Source: an uncultured Clostridia bacterium
GTDB taxonomy: Bacteria > Bacillota > Clostridia > Lachnospirales > Lachnospiraceae
Assembly: GCA_946614685.1 (NCBI GenBank)
Contig: CAMOHF010000037.1
Span: 1-8,442 of the forward strand
DNA: 8,442 nt
Direction of reading: 5' to 3'
The first letter of the stretch is position 1. Each line of letters starts with the position of its first letter. A program made the position numbers and the translations under genes. Below are positions 1 to 6,966 of the stretch, in pieces. Below the pieces are notes generated by a model. That model searched no databases, was not told the origin of the DNA, and saw only the letters and a list, made by a program, of their open reading frames with translations.

Positions 1-700
1 TAAGTTGAGCCTTCGGCAGGTACATATGCCCTTCCGTCGTCGCGCGTCCTAACGCATAGACGATGGCCGAACGCACGCGGAACTCGGAGTCCCGCTCCAC
101 GCCCATCTTCACGGCGATCTGATCCGCCATCTTAAAGCCGATGCCGGTGATATCCTCCGCCATCTTGTAGGGATTGGTCTTCACCACGGTGTATACCTCA
201 TCGCCGTAGGTATTGTAGATCTTCATGGCAAGGTTCACGGAAATGCCGTATCCTCCGAGGAAGATCGCCACGTCCTGGAACTCCCGCTTCTCCATATATG
301 AAGCTGCGATCTTTCTGGCCTTCGCCTCGGAAATTCCGGAAATCTCCGCCAAACGTTCCGGCTCCTCCTCGATGATACGAAGCGTATCACTCTTGAATTT
401 TTTGACGATTTTTTTTGCGAGAACTTCGCGGACGCCCTTGATGATACCGGATGCGAGATAACGCTCGATCCCTACCGTATCCTCGGGCATCTTGATCTGA
501 TAAGATGTAAATTTGAACTGGATGTCGTACTGAGGGTGGTTCACATACTCACCTTCCGCGATGATGTAGAGTCCCTCACCCACGCCGTAGAGATTGCCGA
601 CGAAGATCTCCTCTCCGTCGTCTCCTTCCACGCAAAAGACAGCGTAAGCGCTGTCTTCACTTTTGTATATGATTTTTTCGATATAGCCTTCGCGTGTCAT
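1..700 (-). CDS. recD2: RecD2-type ATP-dependent DNA helicase, N-terminal part (C-terminus beyond window)
   Basis: The first 233 codons are present and open to the window edge; the gene continues past base 1. The protein begins MTREGYIEKIIY. Residues 1-70 look like the N-terminal OB-like region of RecD2/YrrC. Residues 80-200 carry a run of helix-hairpin-helix elements: YLASGIIKGVREVLAKKIV at 81-99, LAEISGISEAKARKIA at 117-132, and ITGIGFKMADQIAVKMG at 184-200. This is the layout of the long Firmicutes RecD2 family, 5'-3' helicases linked to DNA repair that work without RecBC. The Walker motifs lie outside the window, so the helicase activity is inferred from the family. The first HhH turn reads KGVREV where the family usually has a Gly-rich KGIGP-like turn. 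The start ATG overlaps the stop of the rod-binding gene by 4 bases (ATGA), which implies translational coupling and makes this the last visible gene of the flagellar operon. Confidence 0.85.
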   Translation of the reverse strand, partial: MTREGYIEKIIYKSEDSAYAVFCVEGDDGEEIFVGNLYGVGEGLYIIAEGEYVNHPQYDIQFKFTSYQIKMPEDTVGIERYLASGIIKGVREVLAKKIVKKFKSDTLRIIEEEPERLAEISGISEAKARKIAASYMEKREFQDVAIFLGGYGISVNLAMKIYNTYGDEVYTVVKTNPYKMAEDITGIGFKMADQIAVKMGVERDSEFRVRSAIVYALGRATTEGHMYLPKAQL

Positions 701-1116
701 GCTTCATCGGGTTTCTGTGTGGCCGCTGCCGCAACCTCTGCCGCCTTCAGGTCCTCTATGTGATTCACCTGCTCAGGTGTAAGGCCCTCGGCCTGGCGTT
801 TCATGGATTCGTATAACTGCTGCGCAAGCCCCACGCCGCCCTGATCGGTGGCGCGCTTGGCAAATTCCTGGATGCGCATATCGCCGAAGTAATTCTCGTA
901 ATCGCTCTTTTCTTCGTCGGCGCGCATCACGGTCTTATCCATCTGCTTGTAGACCTGCTCGAGCATATATGCCTCGAACTCCTTGCAGGCCTCGAGCATC
1001 TTCTCGTCTTCCTCTGTGGAAACATTGCCAAGTTTGTTCTCGAGTCCCTTGGTGTTCTGGATTCCGTATGCGGTTTGAAAGTCGTCATTGCTGACGCCGG
1101 TAAAAGAAATCGCCAT
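697..1116 (-). CDS. flgJ: FlgJ-type flagellar rod-binding protein without muramidase domain
   Basis: This is a 139-residue protein starting MAISFTGVSN. The start at 1116 is chosen because AAGGA lies 7 bases upstream; the reading frame stays open to an ATG at 1251, but that part is Arg-rich, unlike the family, and lies in the repeat-bearing spacer. Residues 36-110 fit the rod-binding domain of the FlgJ N-terminus: FEAYMLEQVYKQM at 47-59, then RIQEFAKRATDQGGVGLAQQLYESM at 81-105, including the typical GG-x-GLA turn. The muramidase (glucosaminidase) domain of enterobacterial FlgJ is absent, as is common in Firmicutes and other groups. The expected role is a scaffold or cap for rod assembly under the peptidoglycan layer. 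The C-terminal 25 residues are Ala-rich and probably disordered. The gene lies 210 bases downstream of flgG and overlaps recD2 by 4 bases. Confidence 0.85.
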   Translation of the reverse strand: MAISFTGVSNDDFQTAYGIQNTKGLENKLGNVSTEEDEKMLEACKEFEAYMLEQVYKQMDKTVMRADEEKSDYENYFGDMRIQEFAKRATDQGGVGLAQQLYESMKRQAEGLTPEQVNHIEDLKAAEVAAAATQKPDEA

Positions 1117-1198
1117 AATCGTTCCTTCTTTCTTACCTGTTATGCTGACGCGTCTCACCGGTATAGAACCCCTCGCAGGACGCTGAAAAATGAATTTC

Positions 1199-1320
1199 GA
1201 CACGCACCTCCTCTTCGCTTCGCTTCGAGTCGGTCGTGGCATTCGCCACATATCCTCACGAATACATAACTCGCATCAAGCAAGCTTTCTGCTCGTCATG
1301 TATTCGTGAGGATGCGTGTC
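1199..1320. repeat. Nested inverted repeat in the flgG-flgJ spacer
   Basis: The spacer holds a perfect 16-bp inverted repeat, ATCCTCACGAATACAT at 1252-1267 and its complement at 1298-1313, around a 30-base loop. It lies inside an 8-bp outer inverted repeat, GACACGCA at 1199-1206 with TGCGTGTC at 1313-1320. The left half also contains a short hairpin (GTGGC-ATTC-GCCAC, 1236-1249) and three tandem CTTCG units (1213-1227). Neither strand has a T-run after the main stem, so it does not look like an intrinsic terminator. It would fold in the operon mRNA between flgG and flgJ. It may be an RNA processing or stability element, or a small dispersed palindromic repeat. Confidence 0.7.
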
Positions 1321-1326
1321 TCATAT

Positions 1327-2157
<831 letters not shown>

Positions 2158-2175
2158 AAGCTAGTACCTCCTACT

Positions 2176-2958
2176 CTATAATCGTCCGATTTCATTCGCC
2201 GCTTTATCAAGCGCCTTATCGATCGTCTGAACCATCTTCTGGTTGGTCTCATAGGATCTCGAGATCGCGATCATATCTACCATCTCGGTGACCATGTTGA
2301 CATTGGACATCTCCAGGTAACCCTGTGTCACGGTCGCCTCGGATGCTATGATCCGCGCGCCCTCCACCGGCTGGAACATATTCTCTCCGTAGCTGGAAAG
2401 CGCTTCGTAGCTCTCGAAGTCTACGATCTGAAGCCGGTCTACATAGGTGTTGCCTGCGTAAATATTACCCTGTGTGTCGATTCCGACATCTACGATGTTG
2501 GCATTTGGTATCTGGATGCGGTTTCCGCCTTGTCCCAGCACAAAGTCTCCATCCTTTGTCACAAGAAAACCTTCCTTGGTTACGGTAAAGTCACCGTCAC
2601 GCGTATATTTCGTAGTGGTGTTACCTGCCTTGTCCGTCGTGCTGATGGAAAAGAAGCCTCTTCCGGAGAGTGCGACATTGTACTGATCGTCGGTCTGTCG
2701 GAAGTTGCCCTGTGACATATCGTAGAAAGTCTCACCGATCTTGACACCCGGATTGATGCCGCCGATGCCCCACACCGTGTCTTCTCCGACCGTCACATCG
2801 TTGATCTTTACCGCCAGATGGCGGTCAAAGGATTGTGATGTGGCATCGATCTTCTTGAAGCCGGTGGTATCGGCATTCGCCATGTTGTTGGTGAGCACAT
2901 CCATACGACGTTCTTCATTGCGAAGTCCCGTCCAGGCTGTGTAAAGTCCTCTTACCAT
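2176..2958 (-). CDS. flgF: Flagellar basal-body rod protein, FlgF-like (FlhO-like)
   Basis: This is a 260-residue rod protein starting MVRGLYTAWTGLRNEERR. The start at 2958 is supported by AAGGAG about 7 bases upstream and by the family N-terminus; an in-frame ATG at 3027 would add 23 unconserved residues read from the spacer repeat. The N-terminal motif is NNMANADTTGFKK (residues 24-36), the centre carries SGRGFFSI and YTRDGDF, and the C-terminus carries SNVNMVTEMVDMIAISRSYETNQK. It belongs to the family that includes FlgF and FlgG. It is called FlgF because it is the first of the pair and lies next to mbl, as FlhO does in Bacillus; sequence alone separates FlgF from FlgG poorly. The expected role is in the proximal rod of the flagellar basal body, exported by the flagellar secretion apparatus. 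Confidence 0.88.
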   Translation of the reverse strand: MVRGLYTAWTGLRNEERRMDVLTNNMANADTTGFKKIDATSQSFDRHLAVKINDVTVGEDTVWGIGGINPGVKIGETFYDMSQGNFRQTDDQYNVALSGRGFFSISTTDKAGNTTTKYTRDGDFTVTKEGFLVTKDGDFVLGQGGNRIQIPNANIVDVGIDTQGNIYAGNTYVDRLQIVDFESYEALSSYGENMFQPVEGARIIASEATVTQGYLEMSNVNMVTEMVDMIAISRSYETNQKMVQTIDKALDKAANEIGRL

Positions 2959-2976
2959 CCCATAACTCCTTATCTC

Positions 2977-3059
2977 TGCCCTGCCCTGCCCGAAGCCCGT
3001 CGCGGATTGGCCTCGATTTGCTTGCAAATCGAAGGCTAGCCACCCGGCGATGAGGGCTT
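2977..3059. repeat. Nested inverted repeat and tandem pentamers in the mbl-flgF spacer
   Basis: The core hairpin is TCGATTTG-CTTG-CAAATCGA (3013-3032), extended by GCC/GGC with a one-base bulge. It is enclosed by a looser outer repeat, AAGCCC (2993-2998) with GGGCTT (3054-3059), plus TCGC (3000-3003) with GCGA (3047-3050). Next to it are three tandem TGCCC units (2977-2991). In the minus-strand mRNA this makes one long interrupted hairpin upstream of the flgF ribosome binding site. No T-run follows, so it is not a standard terminator. A role in uncoupling or stabilising the mbl and flagellar parts of the transcript is possible but inferred. Confidence 0.6.
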
Positions 3060-3061
3060 TG

Positions 3062-3078
3062 AGCGATTTCAGCTCGCT
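3062..3078 (-). other. Small hairpin directly after the mbl stop codon
   Basis: The mbl stop codon is followed at once by AGCGA-(7 nt)-TCGCT on the coding strand. The 5-bp stem has no T-run after it, so it is too weak to call a terminator. Together with the larger hairpin at 2993-3059 it makes the whole mbl-flgF spacer structured. Confidence 0.35.
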
Positions 3079-4071
3079 TTATTGTGTTTTCTCGTTCAGG
3101 AACTCGATATATTTTCCGGTACCGATGGCAACTGCGGTAAGCGGTTCCTCCGCACGCATCGTTGTGATACCGGTATTCTCTTCGATCAGATCCTCCAAAC
3201 CGTGGAGCAGTGCGCCGCCACCGGTAAGGACGATACCTCGATCCGCAATATCCGCCGCAAGCTCGGGCGGCGTGCGCTCAAGTACCGCATGGATCGTATC
3301 AACGATCTGTGATGTTACCTCGCGAAGCGCCTCCTCCGTCTCATCGGAAGAGATGGCTACGGTCTTCGGAAGACCGGTGACTAAGTTTCTGCCTCGGATA
3401 TCCATGGTCAGATTCTCGGGACGCTTATAGCAGGTTCCGATGTTGATCTTAATCTCTTCTGCGGTACGCTCTCCCACGAGGAGATTGTGACGCTTTCTCA
3501 TAAATTTGATGATGGCATCATCGAAGTCATCTCCCGCCACCTTGATGGAGGAGGACATCACGACACCGTTTAAAGAGATCACCGCAACATCGGTGGTACC
3601 TCCGCCGATGTCTACGATCATATTGCCGCAGGGTCTGGAGATGTCGATGCCCGCACCGATGGCTGCCGCAACCGGCTCCTCGATGACATACACGTCTCTG
3701 GCTCCCGCCTGATAAGTCGCATCTTCCACCGCACGCTTTTCAACCTCGGTGGCTCCGGAGGGTACGCAGACACTGATTCTGGGGCGTCTGCCGAAAAATG
3801 TCTTGCCGACCGCCTTCTGAATAAAGTACTTCAGCATCTTCTCCGTGATCCTGTAGTCGGAGATCACACCCTGTCTTAGGGGTCTTACCGCTATAATGTT
3901 GCCGGGGGTTCTGCCGAGCATCTGTCTGGCTTCCTCCCCGATCGCTTTGATCTGATTTGTATCTTTGTCGTATGCTACAACGGAAGGCTCACGCAAAACG
4001 ACACCCTTTCCGTTCACATATACCAGGACGCTGGCTGTTCCCAAGTCGATACCGATATCCGAACTGGCCAT
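3079..4071 (-). CDS. mbl: Actin-like rod shape-determining protein (Mbl/MreB)
   Basis: This 330-residue bacterial actin has the usual family length. The phosphate-1 loop is IDLGTASVLVYV (residues 8-19), the phosphate-2 loop is VDIGGGTTDVAVIS (153-166), and the adenosine motif is VLTGGGALLHGLEDL (281-295). VIEEPVAAAIGAG (129-141) and RPLRQGVISDY (63-73) are also typical. MreB/Mbl polymerises in an ATP-dependent way under the membrane and directs the cell-wall elongation machinery in rod-shaped cells. It is named mbl rather than mreB because there is no mreC/mreD next to it and it precedes two flagellar rod genes, matching the B. subtilis mbl-flhO-flhP locus. That paralogue choice rests on context. 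GGAG stands 6 bases before the start. The sensor gene ends 38 bases upstream with no terminator between, so the two are probably co-transcribed. Confidence 0.92.
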   Translation of the reverse strand: MASSDIGIDLGTASVLVYVNGKGVVLREPSVVAYDKDTNQIKAIGEEARQMLGRTPGNIIAVRPLRQGVISDYRITEKMLKYFIQKAVGKTFFGRRPRISVCVPSGATEVEKRAVEDATYQAGARDVYVIEEPVAAAIGAGIDISRPCGNMIVDIGGGTTDVAVISLNGVVMSSSIKVAGDDFDDAIIKFMRKRHNLLVGERTAEEIKINIGTCYKRPENLTMDIRGRNLVTGLPKTVAISSDETEEALREVTSQIVDTIHAVLERTPPELAADIADRGIVLTGGGALLHGLEDLIEENTGITTMRAEEPLTAVAIGTGKYIEFLNEKTQ

Positions 4072-4109
4072 GTCAAGCTCCTTTCACTATCTAATATATC
4101 GTCAAATTT

Positions 4110-5891
4110 CTATAATTCCTTAGCTTTTCGCATGATAATCATGGATGCGGGTTCACCATGCAGCCACTCCATGCGAATCTCCGTAATATCCATAATGCTG
4201 TCCAACTGCTGGATGTAACTGCGCCAGTTGGCGACGCGATTCTTTGTAATAAACGGCTTTCGCATACCGTCGATATCATCGAAACGGTCATGCAGGTCCG
4301 TGATCAGCCGTCGGCTGTCATTGCCCTTAAAGTCAAAGCCCAGCATCTCATCCATGCTCGTATTCGAGAAGAGCACCTTGCCCGAGTGCAATTCACGCAC
4401 AAAGATGCCGGCATTGAAACAGTTGAAGGTCTCCAGCAGATGCTTGTTCACCTTGCGCATATTGGAATCACCCTCGGTGGACTCGATCATATTCTGGAAA
4501 ATGTAGGTCATACTCTGGGTGAATCGAACCTCCTCACGGGTCCAGGTTCTGTCCGCATTCTCCTCCACGTAGAATACCAGGCCGTGGAGTTCCTTCTCAA
4601 TGTAGATCGGATATGTCATCACGCAGTTGAAGTTGTACTTCATCAGCGTCAGCTTAAACCGCTCCGTCATGTTGGATTTGTCTACGACGATCCGCCCGCC
4701 GCCCTCTTTCAGCATCTCGACGACATTGTGCACGCGTTCCGGCAGAATCTCCCGAAGCTCTTCAAGCGGCTCCTTGCCTTCGGAGTCGTAGTATGCGAAG
4801 AGAGAGAATTCTCTCGGTTTGTTGGGCTTCTTGGTAAAGAGGAAGATCTTGTCCACATCCAGGTGCATCCCGATATCGTGCATCGTTTCCTCGATCACCT
4901 GTCCCAGATTCTCCTGAGACCTGCTTCCGATCTTGGAAAGGGCTTCATTTGCGATGTTCTGTCTCGCAAGCTCCGCGCGAAGCTTCTTGCCGGCGCCGCG
5001 GGCTTTCGCAGCCTCGATCTCCATCGCGTAACCGCGATACAAAAAGTCGGACAGCACGGTTGCGATATCCCAGTGCGTCGTGTAGATATCCTCAAGTTTT
5101 TCGGTTTCCTCCTCCGTATAGGACCCGAGGATCCAAAGTGCGCGAAGCTTGTTGCCGAGCAGGATGGGTGCAACGGCAAACCTTCCGACGCCGCCCTCGG
5201 GACGTTTTAAAAGCTGGGGCTCCGGATCAATCTCCATCTTCTTCCAGATCCCTCTGTAAAAATCCTTGTTCACCGGATTCTGGAAGAAATCATAGAAGTC
5301 TCCCATATTCACATCCGGCCCCGTCGGTGGCATGATGTTCTTGCCTTCCGCGTCAATGACCGAGGAATAGAGTCCTGACAACTTGCCGTAACTTCCGAGG
5401 ATCATCTGAACGCGTTCACTCTCCGCAATATAATCTCCCACTTTGAGGTCTGCGGGAATGGCAATCTCCGTCTGATGCTTGGGCGATGTGGTGGTGCTTG
5501 TATGTACCTCCGGCTTATCGGCCACTCTTCTGATGTAGAATTCCGTTGCGATGTCGCCGTTCGGTCTTTTTTCGATGGAGATCTCATTCTTGACGTTGTA
5601 AAGGGTTCCGTCGTCTCCGACCATACGGAACTTGTGCGTATAATCGGTCACGCCGGACGCCATCGCCTCTTGAAGCGTGACCTGGATTTTCTCGCGGTCT
5701 GCCGGATGAACATAATCGATGGCCATCTTCAGACCTTTATTGATCATATCAACATTGATGCCGATCGTGCCGGCATTCGGTGAAAGATACTCCAGCCTGG
5801 CATCTCTGCTTTTCCCGTCGCCAACCAGGACCATGACAACATAGCCGGATTTCTCAAGTGCTTTTTTCAGGTATACATTCTCAACTACCAT
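4110..5891 (-). CDS. PAS / PocR-like / GAF / PAS sensory protein without an output domain
   Basis: This is a 593-residue soluble protein with no membrane segment. The start MVVENVYLKK at 5891 has GGGAGG 9 bases upstream; an in-frame ATG 18 bases earlier overlaps that ribosome binding site and is rejected. Domains by eye are as follows. A PAS_3-like fold covers about 30-125, with VHPADREKI at 61-69 and RMVGDDGTLYNV at 89-100. A PocR- or GAF-like sensor covers about 155-285 (GSYGKLSGLYSSVIDAEGK), without the Cys cluster common in PocR. A helical linker at 287-320 precedes a GAF domain (about 320-470; GLVFYVEENADRTWTREE at 437-454). A second PAS lies at about 482-590 (LFSNTSMDEMLGFD). The chain ends right after this PAS. 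No histidine kinase, GGDEF, EAL, phosphatase or HTH part is visible, although related multi-PAS/GAF proteins usually end in one. It may act through protein contacts or a separate effector. The ligand is unknown. Confidence 0.8.
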   Translation of the reverse strand: MVVENVYLKKALEKSGYVVMVLVGDGKSRDARLEYLSPNAGTIGINVDMINKGLKMAIDYVHPADREKIQVTLQEAMASGVTDYTHKFRMVGDDGTLYNVKNEISIEKRPNGDIATEFYIRRVADKPEVHTSTTTSPKHQTEIAIPADLKVGDYIAESERVQMILGSYGKLSGLYSSVIDAEGKNIMPPTGPDVNMGDFYDFFQNPVNKDFYRGIWKKMEIDPEPQLLKRPEGGVGRFAVAPILLGNKLRALWILGSYTEEETEKLEDIYTTHWDIATVLSDFLYRGYAMEIEAAKARGAGKKLRAELARQNIANEALSKIGSRSQENLGQVIEETMHDIGMHLDVDKIFLFTKKPNKPREFSLFAYYDSEGKEPLEELREILPERVHNVVEMLKEGGGRIVVDKSNMTERFKLTLMKYNFNCVMTYPIYIEKELHGLVFYVEENADRTWTREEVRFTQSMTYIFQNMIESTEGDSNMRKVNKHLLETFNCFNAGIFVRELHSGKVLFSNTSMDEMLGFDFKGNDSRRLITDLHDRFDDIDGMRKPFITKNRVANWRSYIQQLDSIMDITEIRMEWLHGEPASMIIMRKAKEL

Positions 5892-5922
5892 GCAGTCCCG
5901 CCTCCCCATCGTCGGAATATGT

Positions 5923-5948
5923 AAAAAGAGCCGCCTTTCGGGCAGCTC
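5923..5948 (-). terminator. Rho-independent terminator after the DivIVA-like gene
   Basis: On the minus strand, GAGCTGCC-CGAAA-GGCGGCTC forms an 8-bp stem with one G-U pair, followed by TTTTT. It starts 8 bases after the stop codon of the DivIVA-like gene. The sensor start codon is only 31 bases further on, so there is little room for a separate promoter after the terminator. The sensor operon may therefore depend on read-through or on a promoter inside the upstream gene. Confidence 0.8.
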
Positions 5949-5956
5949 TCTCTCGA

Positions 5957-6814
5957 CTAGTTACTATCCAGATTCGGGAAAGCCTGATCGGAAATGGTTC
6001 TGGCTTCTCCCACTGCCCCAACTACCTTATCCAGTGCTTCGTATAATTCCGCAAGGTATCCGCTTACGCTGGTGCACTCTCTCTTAACGGACATCCTGGT
6101 GTTGTAAGCCTCTGCTCTTGCTTCCTGTCTCATCTGATCACACTCGATCTGGCAGCTGGCCTTCTGTGCCTCACAGTCCGCCTTGGTGGTTGCCGAAAGT
6201 TCTGCACACGCATTCTCTGTTTCAAGACGAAGCGCATCGGTTTCCTCTTTGACGCTTCTACGAAGATTGTCGCAGTTTGCATAGGTGGTTTCCTTGAGTT
6301 CCTGGCAGGAATTCTCGGTCTCTACGGTCAGTCGGTCGCAGGCATCCTTGGTCTCCTGTGACATACGTTCACAGTTCATCTGCGTCTCAGAAGAAAGCTG
6401 CTCGCACTCGGTCTCTGTGCGCGCGCGGAGTTCCGCACAATTCTCTTCCGTCTGCTTCATCAACGCATCAGCACTCTCTCTTGCCTCAAGCAGTGTACGG
6501 GAGATGGACTCATATCTGGATGCCGACTCCTCGTCACGGTTCCTGTAAGTGGCAAGCTCGTCGCGCAGCTGTGTCACCTCGAGCTGGAGTTCATCATTCA
6601 CCTTCTTTAAGTTGTCGATGGTGCTTGAGGACTCATTTAGATTCACTTCGCGCATGGTGTGAAGGTTCTTCACTGTCTCTGAAAGCTTTAGGACATTCGC
6701 CTTAAGCTCGGACACCTCTTTCTCATGCTCCTCTTTGATCTGGTCTATATATGACTCTACGGCAGCCTTGTCGTATCCGCCGAATTTCGCTGTTTTCAGT
6801 TGTGTTTCCAACAT
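5957..6814 (-). CDS. DivIVA/GpsB-like coiled-coil protein with an 11-residue cysteine repeat
   Basis: This 285-residue acidic protein is predicted almost entirely helical. Residues 9-32 (AKFGGYDKAAVESYIDQIKEEH) resemble the N-terminal membrane-curvature domain of DivIVA/GpsB, with the usual F-G-Y-D and V-x-x-Y/F-[IL] elements. Residues 30-120 are ordinary coiled coil. From 126 to 247 the chain follows a strict 11-residue repeat, C-x2-L-x3-T-x3. Cys is at 126, 137, 148, 159, 170, 181, 203, 214, 225 and 247; the two gaps are T192 and A236, and an extra Cys221 takes a Thr position. The 3-4-4 core spacing is that of a hendecad coiled coil. Codons differ between repeats, arguing against very recent duplication. 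AAGGAG lies 9 bases before the start. The role is unknown; a polar or septal scaffold is inferred from the N-terminus and from the downstream mbl and flagellar genes. Confidence 0.75.
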   Translation of the reverse strand: MLETQLKTAKFGGYDKAAVESYIDQIKEEHEKEVSELKANVLKLSETVKNLHTMREVNLNESSSTIDNLKKVNDELQLEVTQLRDELATYRNRDEESASRYESISRTLLEARESADALMKQTEENCAELRARTETECEQLSSETQMNCERMSQETKDACDRLTVETENSCQELKETTYANCDNLRRSVKEETDALRLETENACAELSATTKADCEAQKASCQIECDQMRQEARAEAYNTRMSVKRECTSVSGYLAELYEALDKVVGAVGEARTISDQAFPNLDSN

Positions 6815-6837
6815 CTTCGATTTCTCCTTTCAAACAC

Positions 6838-6916
6838 AAATGCGACCATTCGGTCAATCCATGATATTATAGCACAATCGCACATGGAATGCACTTCTTT
6901 TTTTGGTGTCGCATTT
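6838..6916. promoter_or_regulatory. 9-bp inverted repeat spanning the divergent promoters
   Basis: AAATGCGAC (6838-6846) and its exact complement GTCGCATTT (6908-6916) flank the intergenic core. The right arm covers the expected -35 position of the plus-strand lipoprotein promoter. The left arm lies just downstream of the predicted start site of the minus-strand DivIVA-like gene. A pair of half-sites for one regulator, or a DNA-looping operator, would fit, but no regulator is identified. Confidence 0.35.
6866..6874 (-). promoter_or_regulatory. Extended -10 promoter for the DivIVA-like gene
   Basis: TGCTATAAT on the minus strand is a perfect -10 hexamer with an extended TGn motif, 52 bases before the start codon. 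No convincing -35 is seen 16-18 bases upstream, which is common for extended -10 promoters. The predicted leader is about 45 bases. Confidence 0.6.
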
Positions 6917-6928
6917 CCTATGAACATG

Positions 6929-6937
6929 TGTTATAAT
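6929..6937 (+). promoter_or_regulatory. Extended -10 promoter for the lipoprotein gene
   Basis: TGTTATAAT is a perfect -10 with an extended TGn motif, 29 bases before the ATG at 6967. The -35 region is poor. The predicted leader is about 22 bases and holds AAAGGA as ribosome binding site. Confidence 0.6.
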
Positions 6938-6966
6938 GTGTCGGAATAACGCGAAAGGAATTTACC

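Noticed and set aside
1117..1251. N-terminal extension of the rod-binding protein to an upstream ATG
   Set aside because: The added 45 residues are Arg-rich and read through the repeat-bearing spacer; the internal start has AAGGA at proper distance.
1252..1313. Intrinsic terminator between flgG and flgJ
   Set aside because: The 16-bp stem has a 30-base loop and no T-run after it on either strand.
2959..3027. N-terminal extension of FlgF to an upstream ATG
   Set aside because: The family N-terminus begins at the internal Met, which has a strong AGGAG; the extension reads through the spacer hairpin.
4158..5210. A 350-codon plus-strand open frame
   Set aside because: It runs antisense to the PAS/GAF sensor gene, which has clear domains and a good ribosome binding site; the antisense product resembles nothing.
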